Source of the DNA: CAYLZO01 sp964387775
GTDB lineage: Bacteria > Chloroflexota > Anaerolineae > JAAYZQ01
Assembly: GCA_964387775.1 (NCBI GenBank)
Contig: CAYLZO010000287.1
Span: 1-5,792, forward strand
Length of the DNA stretch: 5,792 nt
Direction of reading: 5' to 3'
Below, in pieces: positions 1-4,736 of the stretch (within the stretch, counting starts at the first letter, position 1; every line of letters begins with the position of its first letter). The position numbers were made by a program, and so were the translations under genes. The notes below the pieces were generated by a model. That model had not been told where the DNA came from and made no database searches. It worked only from the letters and a program-made list of their open reading frames with translations.

Positions 1-1374
1 GGGATCGCCGTAGCGGATGTTCTCGCGGATGGTGTCGGCGAAAAGAAAGACGTCTTGGGGCACCAGGGTCACCAGGCGCCGCAGCTCGGCCGAAGCGATC
101 CGCCGCACGTCCACGCCGTCGATCCGCACGGCGCCCTCATCGACATCCCAAAGCCGGGCCAGCAGCCGGGCCACCGTGCTCTTGCCGGCGCCCGTCGGCC
201 CCACCAGGGCGATGGTCTCCCCGGCGTCCACGCCCAGGTCCACGTCGTGCAGCACCGGCTCCTCCCCGTAGCCAAAGGTCACCTGCTCAAAGTCGATGCG
301 CCCCTGGAAGCCGCCATCCGGCCGTTGGGGCTGCTCCGGCTCGGCCACCGCCGGCTGGCGGGCCAGGTAGTCGGCGATGCGGTCCAGCGAGGCGGCCCCC
401 GCCTGGAAGGTGTTGTAGACCAGGCTCAGCTCGCGCAGCGGCCCGAAAAAGCGATAGACGTAGCCCAGAAAGGCCAGGAGCACGCCGACGGTGGTTGCAC
501 CCTGGACGACCCGTGTGCCGCCATAGCCCAGAACCAGCGCCATGCCCAGCATGTTGGTCACGGTCATGGTGGGAAACACGGCGGCAAAAAGCATGGCCAC
601 GCGCAGGTTGGCCCGCATGTTGCGCAAACTCAGGCTCTCGAACTGCTCGATGGTGAACGATTCGCGGGACAGCGACTGCACGACGCGCATCCCGGCCACG
701 CCCTGCTCCACGCCGGCGTTCACTTCGGCCAGCGCCTGCTGTACCTGCCGGTAGGCGATGCGCATCTGCTTGCCCAGGTAGCCCATGCTCAGCATCACCA
801 CCGGGATAGAGATCAGCGTGACCAGCGTCAGGCGCACGTCGAGCAGGGCCATGATGACGACGATGCCGATCAGAGTGAGGAGATCGGTGACCAGGTTGAG
901 GGCGCCGCTGGAGGCGACCTCGGCCAGGGCGTTCACGTCGTGGGTCAGCCGCGACGCGATCTGCCCCACCCGCTCCCGCTCGTGAAAGGCCACCGGCTGC
1001 CGCAGCACGTGGGCGTAGAGATCGTGCCGGATGGCGTGCACGACGTGCTGCCCCACCCAGGTCGAGAGGTAGCCCTGCCCATAGCTGGCCAGCCAGTACA
1101 CGCCGTTGAGGGCCAGGTACAGCAGCGCGATCAGCGCCAGGCCGCGCAGGTCGCCCTGGGCGATGGTCGTGTCGACCGCCACCTTGGTCAGGTAGGGCAT
1201 GGCCAGCGTCGTGGCCGTCACGGCCAGCGCCGCCAGCAGGGCCAGGGCCAGCCGCCCCTTGTAGGCGCGCAGGTAGCTCCACAGCAGGGCCAGCGCCTGT
1301 CGATCCAGGTTCGAGAAGCGGTAGGCCTCCTCCTGCCCTTGCAGCCGGGTCATGAATCCGCCACGAATACTCAT
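1..1374 (-). CDS. ABC exporter half-transporter (TMD-NBD), second of a pair, 3' end outside window
   Basis: This is the first 458 residues of a half-size ABC exporter (type IV fold, MsbA/BmrA/TM287-288 kind), fused membrane domain then ATPase domain. It should sit in the inner membrane and pump a lipid, drug or peptide outward by ATP hydrolysis. About six hydrophobic segments lie between residues 40 and 315. The ATPase domain begins near 359, with an A-loop Tyr369, Walker A GPTGAGKS at 392-399 and Q-loop Gln440 in PQDVFLF. The signature, Walker B and H-loop lie past the left edge, so competence of this site cannot be judged. The ATG overlaps the stop of the upstream ABC gene as ATGA, and AGGAG lies 7 nt before it (1386-1382), so the two are translationally coupled. 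The arrangement implies a heterodimer. The substrate cannot be told from sequence. Family call is certain. Confidence 0.95.
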   Translation of the reverse strand, partial: MSIRGGFMTRLQGQEEAYRFSNLDRQALALLWSYLRAYKGRLALALLAALAVTATTLAMPYLTKVAVDTTIAQGDLRGLALIALLYLALNGVYWLASYGQGYLSTWVGQHVVHAIRHDLYAHVLRQPVAFHERERVGQIASRLTHDVNALAEVASSGALNLVTDLLTLIGIVVIMALLDVRLTLVTLISIPVVMLSMGYLGKQMRIAYRQVQQALAEVNAGVEQGVAGMRVVQSLSRESFTIEQFESLSLRNMRANLRVAMLFAAVFPTMTVTNMLGMALVLGYGGTRVVQGATTVGVLLAFLGYVYRFFGPLRELSLVYNTFQAGAASLDRIADYLARQPAVAEPEQPQRPDGGFQGRIDFEQVTFGYGEEPVLHDVDLGVDAGETIALVGPTGAGKSTVARLLARLWDVDEGAVRIDGVDVRRIASAELRRLVTLVPQDVFLFADTIRENIRYGDP

Positions 1375-3443
1375 CGCGCCTCTCCTTCCTTCAGGCCAAG
1401 GTTGCCTGCCGCCCGATCTCCTGCCATCGGCGCCGGCTCTGCTGCCGCCAGCGTCTCGGCCTGGAATTGCAGGGCGTACACCTGGCTGTAGAATCCCCCG
1501 GCGGCCAGCAACGCCTCGTGGGCCGACCGCTCGGGCGTGGAGCGCGCCCGCTCGACGATGCGTCCCTCGCGCAGCACCAGGATCTGGTCGGCCTGCTGCA
1601 CCGTCCACAGCCGGTGGGCGATGACGAACGTGGTCCGCCCGGCGCGCACCTCGGCCAGCGCCTGCTGCATGCGCCGCTCGGTGTCGGCGTCGACGCTGGA
1701 GGTGGGCTCGTCCAGGATCAAGATGCGCGGGTCGGTGAGCAGCACCCGCGCCAGGGCGATGCGTTGCTGCTGCCCGCCGGAGAGGCGCACGCCCCGCTCG
1801 CCGACGGGCGTGCCGTAGCCCAGGGGCAGCGATTGGACAAAATCGTGCATCTGCACCACCGCCGCCGCCCACTCGATTCCGAAGGAATGCCCGTGGCTTT
1901 CGTGCTGGGTGGCGTGGGGGCTGCCATAGGCAATGTTCTCGCCGATGGAGGCGTCAAAGAGAAACACCGTTTGCAGGGCGATGCCGATGGCGTCGCGCAG
2001 GCTTTGCACCGTCACCCCGGTGACGTCGTGACCGTCGAGGGTGATACGGCCCTCTTGCGCGTCGTAGAAACGCGGGATCAGATGGACCAGGGTCGTCTTG
2101 CCCGCGCCGGACGGGCCGACCAGGGCCACCATCTCGCCCGGCGCGGCCTCCAGGTCCACGTCGCGCAAGGCATGGGCGTCGTCGGGGCCGCCATCGTAGC
2201 GAAAGCTCACGCCCTCAAAGCGCACGTGCCCCTCGACGGGGGGCAGGGGATAGGCGCCCGGCGCATCCCGGACGTCGGGCTGCGTATCGAGCACCTCGAA
2301 CACCCGCTCGGCGGCGGCCAGCGCCTGCATCACCACGTTGAGCATCATGCCCGTCTGGCGGATGGGACGCAGCAGCATCTGGATGTAGGTCGCGAACCCG
2401 ATCAGCGTGCCCAGGGAGATGAGGCCGGCGATGACGTTGCGCCCGCCGACCCACAGCACCAGCGCCGTGCCGACGCCCATCACCACGCTGGCGTAGGGCA
2501 TCCACAGCGAGGCAATGCGCGCCGTCTCGACGTTGGCCTCCAGGACCCGCTCGCTCCCGCGGTCGGCCCGCTTTTGCTCGAACCCCTCGCGGCCAAAGAG
2601 CTTGACGACCAGGATGCCGGCCAGGCCCTCCTGCAGCGTGCCGGTGAGCGCCGCGAGCTGGCGCTGGACCCGGCGCCAGGCGGGGCGCACGCGCCGGGCG
2701 TAGGCCCACATGCCGAGGGCAATGAGGGGCAGCAGGCCCAGGTAGACCAGGCCCAGCCGCCAATCCCAGGTCAGGAGCACGACGAGGATGCCGAGCAGCG
2801 TCAAAAAGTTGGTCAGGATAATGACCGCCGCCCGCCCGAAAAAGTTGTTGAGCACGTCCACGTCGGCCGTGACCCGCGACATCAGGTCGCCGGTGCGCGC
2901 CCGGTCGTAGAAAGAGAAGGAGAGCTGGCTGAGATGGTGAAAGATGGCGTTGCGGATCTCGAAAACGATGCGCTGGCCCGTATAGGCCGTCACATAGAGC
3001 CGCAGAAAGTCGATGCCACCCTGGAGCAGCGACAGGGCCAGCAGGCCGCCGGCGGCCCACCAGACCTCGGCCGTCCGCCCCTCCAGGATGAAGCGGTCGA
3101 CCGCCAGGCGGATGATCCAGGGCGGGGCCAGCTCGACGGCCGTGGTGGCCAGGGCGGCCAGCACGACGCCGGCCAGGATGAGGGCGTGGGGGCGCATGTA
3201 GCCCAACAGCCGGCGCAGGATGGGCCACACCGGGCCGGAGGGGCCGGGTTTGCCACGACCCGGTCCCCCTTGGCCGCCGCCTGGTCCACCCTTTCCACCG
3301 CCCGAGGCGGGTTTGCCGCCACCTGGTCCGCTTCGGCCACCATCCGGGCCGGGTTGCCGGCGCGAACTGGAAACACCATTCCGCTCTGACTTGTCGATGG
3401 CACCGTCGCCACGCGGGCCCCCTTTGGCTTTCTCTTCTTCCAC
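1371..3443 (-). CDS. ABC exporter half-transporter with Gly-rich N-terminal extension
   Basis: A complete TMD-NBD half-transporter of 690 residues from the GTG at 3443, longer than the usual 580-620 because of a low-complexity Gly/Pro/Lys/Arg stretch at about 29-71. Six membrane segments lie roughly at 87-109, 127-146, 206-225, 228-248, 314-334 and 339-356. The ATPase domain has Walker A GPSGAGKT (443-450), Q-loop Gln491, signature LSGGQ (554-558), Walker B ILILDE (574-579) and H-loop His610, so its catalytic residues are complete. Two small oddities: a His-rich insert (HATQHESHGHSF, 510-521) after the Q-loop, and extra residues (ARSTPERSAH) where GTH is usual after the VER of the final strand. 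The start is uncertain. GGAGG 5 nt before the GTG at 3443 supports this choice. An upstream TTG at 3515 keeps the frame but would force translation through a strong hairpin. The downstream partner gene overlaps its stop. Substrate unknown. Confidence 0.93.
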   Translation of the reverse strand: MEEEKAKGGPRGDGAIDKSERNGVSSSRRQPGPDGGRSGPGGGKPASGGGKGGPGGGQGGPGRGKPGPSGPVWPILRRLLGYMRPHALILAGVVLAALATTAVELAPPWIIRLAVDRFILEGRTAEVWWAAGGLLALSLLQGGIDFLRLYVTAYTGQRIVFEIRNAIFHHLSQLSFSFYDRARTGDLMSRVTADVDVLNNFFGRAAVIILTNFLTLLGILVVLLTWDWRLGLVYLGLLPLIALGMWAYARRVRPAWRRVQRQLAALTGTLQEGLAGILVVKLFGREGFEQKRADRGSERVLEANVETARIASLWMPYASVVMGVGTALVLWVGGRNVIAGLISLGTLIGFATYIQMLLRPIRQTGMMLNVVMQALAAAERVFEVLDTQPDVRDAPGAYPLPPVEGHVRFEGVSFRYDGGPDDAHALRDVDLEAAPGEMVALVGPSGAGKTTLVHLIPRFYDAQEGRITLDGHDVTGVTVQSLRDAIGIALQTVFLFDASIGENIAYGSPHATQHESHGHSFGIEWAAAVVQMHDFVQSLPLGYGTPVGERGVRLSGGQQQRIALARVLLTDPRILILDEPTSSVDADTERRMQQALAEVRAGRTTFVIAHRLWTVQQADQILVLREGRIVERARSTPERSAHEALLAAGGFYSQVYALQFQAETLAAAEPAPMAGDRAAGNLGLKEGEAR

Positions 3444-3453
3444 CACCACCTCC
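3444..3453 (-). promoter_or_regulatory. Shine-Dalgarno supporting the GTG start of the ABC gene
   Basis: On the minus strand GGAGG is followed by TGGTG and then the GTG at 3443, a spacing of 5 nt. It lies just downstream of the hairpin at 3464-3497, leaving the ribosome site free. This is why 3443 was preferred to the in-frame TTG at 3515, which has only a weak purine run before it. Neighbouring GTG codons at 3446 and 3449 are possible but closer to the GGAGG than is usual. Confidence 0.5.
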
Positions 3454-3463
3454 AACCACGACA

Positions 3464-3497
3464 CAACCAGAAGACCCGGCCGGGCCTTCTGGTTGTC
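3464..3497 (-). repeat. Long intercistronic hairpin between Cys-rich gene and ABC genes
   Basis: A 34-nt inverted repeat has arms ACAACCAGAAG (3464-3474) and CTTCTGGTTGT (3487-3497), perfect over 11 bp. In minus-strand RNA the next pair is a U-G wobble and then three more G-C pairs close on a GGCC loop, giving about 15 bp of stem. No U-run follows in either direction, so a classical intrinsic terminator is unlikely. It sits 22 nt after the stop of the Cys-rich gene and ahead of the preferred ABC start. An mRNA-stabilising or processing structure, or partial attenuation between the first two genes and the exporter pair, fits best. Confidence 0.75.
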
Positions 3498-3518
3498 CCC
3501 TTCTGTTGATGCCAAGTG

Positions 3519-3662
3519 CTACTTTTTCTCTGCTGTCCTGCCCTCGCAACAATGTTCTGTCACGTCGCCGTGGCACTCGCGGATCTGCTCCGGTGTGCAC
3601 TCTTTCGGATCGCGCTGCTCCTCGGGATGCCAGCACTCTCCTTTCGAATCACGACAGCACAT
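3519..3662 (-). CDS. Small cysteine-rich protein (47 aa), putative metal/metalloid binder
   Basis: This is a 47-residue soluble, charged protein with seven cysteines (2, 3, 10, 22, 30, 38, 39) and three histidines (12, 31, 37), no signal peptide and no membrane segment. Notable pieces are the N-terminal MCC, WHPEE at 11-15, CTPEQI at 22-27, ECHGD at 29-33 and HCC at 37-39. The ATG at 3662 overlaps the last 14 nt of the arsR-type gene and has AGGAGG 8 nt upstream, the strongest ribosome site in the window, so it is very likely made and coupled to the regulator. Longer in-frame starts at 3722 or 3698 lie deep inside the regulator and are not preferred. I recall small uncharacterised proteins with a similar HPE...PEQI..CHGD pattern near ArsR genes, but this is memory, not a search. 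A metal or arsenic buffer or chaperone role is inferred from composition and position only. Confidence 0.8.
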   Translation of the reverse strand: MCCRDSKGECWHPEEQRDPKECTPEQIRECHGDVTEHCCEGRTAEKK

Positions 3663-3993
3663 GCTCCTCACCTCCTCCCTCTGTGGAAATCGCTTCATCG
3701 TGGTGCACCACAAAGTCATCACCGAGCTGCTCGCGGATAAGGCGGCGATAGACAGCCAGGCGCTCCGAGTCGAGAAAGTAGTGGAGGCGATAGCCGCCCC
3801 GCTGGACGTGGACCAGGCCCAGGTCCTTGAGCACGCGCAGGTGCTGGGACACGGCCGATGCGGTCACGCCCAGCTCCTGGGCCAACCGGCCGACGCACAG
3901 GGCGCGGCCCGGCTCCTGTTGGGCCAGCAGCGACACCAACCGCAGCCGGGTCTCGTCCCCGAGCGCTTTGAAAAAGCGGACCAACTCTCGCAT
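3649..3993 (-). CDS. ArsR/SmtB-family winged-helix transcriptional repressor
   Basis: A 114-residue regulator of the ArsR/SmtB family, which normally binds its own promoter as a dimer and lets go when a metal, metalloid or other ligand binds. The start of the domain is typical (RFFKALGDETRLRLVSLL, 6-23). The helix-turn-helix spans about 37-61 (LAQELGVTASAVSQHLRVL) and the wing follows at 64-72. The classical ArsR CxC site is absent: only Cys33 remains, in ALCVG. The SmtB-type C-terminal helix ligands are not clearly conserved either; a tail with HHDE and many acidic residues follows instead. The ATG at 3993 was chosen because the predicted transcript begins near 4028 and the operator occupies 4008-4023. 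An ATG at 4017 is possible, while the GTG at 4050 lies upstream of the transcript. It leads an operon with the Cys-rich gene and ABC pair. The inducer is unknown. Confidence 0.93.
   Translation of the reverse strand: MRELVRFFKALGDETRLRLVSLLAQQEPGRALCVGRLAQELGVTASAVSQHLRVLKDLGLVHVQRGGYRLHYFLDSERLAVYRRLIREQLGDDFVVHHDEAISTEGGGEEHVLS
3671..3676 (-). promoter_or_regulatory. Strong Shine-Dalgarno of the Cys-rich gene
   Basis: AGGAGG in minus-strand orientation, followed by TGAGGAGC (8 nt) and the ATG at 3662. It is a full anti-16S match embedded in the last codons of the ArsR-type gene. It fixes the start of the 47-residue protein and suggests a higher translation rate than for the regulator, whose own ribosome site is weak. 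Confidence 0.85.
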
Positions 3994-4007
3994 AGCATCC
4001 ACGATGA

Positions 4008-4023
4008 TTAAGTACATGCTTAA
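4008..4023 (-). promoter_or_regulatory. Likely ArsR operator palindrome
   Basis: TTAAG-TACATG-CTTAA forms an inverted repeat with perfect 5-bp arms. An overlapping direct repeat, TTAAGTAC at 4008 and TTAAATAC at 4020, has a 12-nt period, and AAGTA/TACTT forms a second overlapping dyad out to 4029. It lies about 5-21 nt after the predicted transcription start, a position where repressor binding would block RNA polymerase. AT-rich dyads of this kind are usual targets for ArsR-family dimers. Binding is inferred, not shown. Confidence 0.7.
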
Positions 4024-4034
4024 ATACTTGGGAG

Positions 4035-4063
4035 ATGATAGCAGAGCCACGCTTTGCTGTCAA
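4035..4063 (-). promoter_or_regulatory. Near-consensus sigma-70 promoter for the arsR operon
   Basis: On the minus strand the -35 box TTGACA (4063-4058) is a perfect consensus match. A spacer of exactly 17 nt (4057-4041) and the -10 box TATCAT (4040-4035) follow. The expected start is an A near 4028-4029, giving a leader of about 35 nt to the ATG at 3993. The -35 begins 23 nt after the stop of the upstream P-type ATPase remnant. Such a strong promoter needs repression, which fits the operator beside it. Confidence 0.85.
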
Positions 4064-4191
4064 GTTTGCCGTGGCACGATGACGGTCAAGCAGACCTATC
4101 GTGGCGGACTATTTTGACGACCTCCATCCAGCCGCTGGCTGCCAGGGACCCGACCACCACACCCAGCCACTGGATTCCGCTCAACGGCGTG

Positions 4192-4199
4192 GTTTTCAA
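4192..4199. repeat. 8-bp target-site duplication, left copy
   Basis: GTTTTCAA directly abuts the left terminal inverted repeat. The identical octamer in direct orientation abuts the right one at 4372-4379. Perfect flanking duplication is the expected footprint of transposase-mediated insertion. Confidence 0.8.
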
Positions 4200-4218
4200 T
4201 TCACTACCGGACACTTTT
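4200..4218 (+). repeat. Left terminal inverted repeat of the MITE
   Basis: TTCACTACCGGACACTTTT. It differs from the reverse complement of the right end only at the third and fourth bases. Confidence 0.85.
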
Positions 4219-4247
4219 TCTGCCATGTGCTTCAGAATCACAGATTT

Positions 4248-4322
4248 ACAGAAAAACGCGAATTGGACTCGTTGAATTGGGGCACAAAACTCGTCTGCTT
4301 TGAAAAATCCGCGCATTTCTGT
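4248..4322. repeat. Inner imperfect dyad of the MITE
   Basis: ACAGAAAAACGCG (4248-4260) faces CGCGCATTTCTGT (4310-4322), matching at 11 of 13 positions across a 49-nt loop. Nested in the terminal repeats, it would let a single strand or transcript fold into an extended hairpin. Confidence 0.55.
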
Positions 4323-4352
4323 CGATCCGCGGCTATTCCTCCCGGCAACTAT

Positions 4353-4371
4353 AAAAGTGTCCGGTAGCAAA
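4353..4371 (-). repeat. Right terminal inverted repeat of the MITE
   Basis: Read on the minus strand this is TTTGCTACCGGACACTTTT, the mate of the left end. Confidence 0.85.
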
Positions 4372-4379
4372 GTTTTCAA
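4372..4379. repeat. 8-bp target-site duplication, right copy
   Basis: GTTTTCAA, identical to 4192-4199 and placed symmetrically against the right terminal repeat. Confidence 0.8.
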
Positions 4380-4424
4380 GAGCAATTGGACGGGCTCAAA
4401 GAACGCCATGCCCAACACCAACAC

Positions 4425-4736
4425 GATCATGCCCACCAGCCGCCCCTCGTCATCGACGACCGACAGGCTTTTGATGCGGTGCTCAAGCAGCAACTACAGG
4501 GCATCCAACAAGGGGGTATCGGGCCGCACAGATACCGGCTGGAGAGGCATCAGCTCGCTGGCCGTGCGCTGCCGAAGGCGGATGGCTCCCGCCTGCTGGC
4601 TTGCCGGGACGCGACTGGCCAATGCCTGGAGGATGCCGCCCCGCTCCGCCTCGGCAGGCCGCTTCAACAGGTCCCCGTCGGTGATGATCCCCACTACGCG
4701 CTGCTCGTCATCTACGACGACGACCCGTCCTTCTCC
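4425..4736 (-). pseudogene. Truncated two-CBS-domain protein with internal amber codon
   Basis: The minus frame reads GEGRVVVVDDEQRVVGIITDGDLL, the second half of a first CBS motif, then a linker with RTASELM and VSVRPDTPLLDAL. An in-frame TAG (4496-4494) follows, and then LLLEHRIKSLSVVDDEGRLVGMI, the second CBS motif. The layout is that of CBS pairs which bind adenosine nucleotides in regulatory or transport proteins (DUF190- or HPP-linked kinds are the closest match I know). The first CBS lacks its beginning, where the coding sequence of the deacetylase takes over. The second breaks off at GMI, where ATPase-like sequence begins. The amber most simply replaces a Gln or Glu codon in DALxLLLEHR. 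With both ends missing and a stop inside, this is a relic. Readthrough or a sequencing error at the TAG would still leave a truncated chimera. Confidence 0.8.

Larger units (their letters stand above)
4200..4371. mobile_element. 172-bp MITE-like non-autonomous element
   Basis: The termini are 19-bp inverted repeats, consensus TTYRCTACCGGACACTTTT, matching at 17 of 19 positions with 15 contiguous perfect matches (4204-4218 against 4353-4367). Both ends are flanked by a perfect GTTTTCAA duplication. The interior is about 46% GC by my count (79 of 172), clearly below the surroundings, and codes for nothing recognisable. A second, imperfect dyad lies inside (4248-4260 against 4310-4322). With no transposase it must have been mobilised by a related insertion sequence elsewhere. 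Octameric duplications occur in several families, including IS1595, IS66 and ISL3, and I cannot assign one. It sits inside the P-type ATPase remnant. Confidence 0.85.
4086..4424 (-). pseudogene. C-terminal remnant of a cation P-type ATPase, split by a MITE
   Basis: Once the inserted element and one copy of its 8-bp duplication are removed, the frame reads a hydrophobic stretch, then EPVQLLLKTTPLSGIQW, GVVVGSLAASG, and MEVVKIVRHDRSA with a TGA at 4086. The pattern F.(T)TPLS..(D/Q)W followed by a membrane helix and a basic E..K.(V/L)R end is the usual last segment of Ca2+/Mg2+-type P2 ATPases. Only about 50 residues survive, with no phosphorylation, ATP-binding or ion-binding domains, so this is a fragment and cannot transport. 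The remnant joins directly and in frame to a CBS-domain fragment on its upstream side. An alternative is the tail of some other membrane protein, but the PLS..W signature makes the ATPase reading the best one. The assignment is from memory of the family, not from a search. Confidence 0.65.

Noticed and set aside
287..1282. Minus-strand 331-residue open frame inside the left ABC gene
   Set aside because: It is in the wrong frame. The ABC frame from 1374 to 1 carries the A-loop, Walker A and Q-loop without stops, while this one is Pro/Arg/Ala-rich noise.
55..3389. Two long plus-strand open frames (55-1491 and 1467-3389)
   Set aside because: They lie opposite the ABC genes, are rich in Gln, His, Gly and Asp as expected of antisense shadows in GC-rich DNA, and show no domain. 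The minus strand carries complete ABC motifs across the same DNA.
3464..3497. Hairpin as an intrinsic terminator
   Set aside because: No U-rich run follows the stem on either strand, so a Rho-independent terminator call is not supported.
3444..3515. TTG at 3515 as the start of the middle ABC gene
   Set aside because: It has a weak ribosome site and would put the long hairpin in the coding region. GGAGG before the GTG at 3443 is better. It cannot be excluded without protein data.
2215..3636. Minus-strand 473-residue open frame overlapping the middle ABC gene and Cys-rich gene
   Set aside because: Out of frame with the real genes, Arg/Pro/Gly-rich and without motifs. A GC-rich shadow.
3994..4050. 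GTG at 4050 as the start of the ArsR-type gene
   Set aside because: It lies between the -35 and -10 boxes of the promoter, upstream of the predicted transcript, and the extra residues are encoded by the operator.
4200..4371. Element as an integron attC site or CRISPR fragment
   Set aside because: The flanking direct octamers, symmetric ends and single copy fit transposition. There is no integrase-type core site and no repeated spacer pattern.
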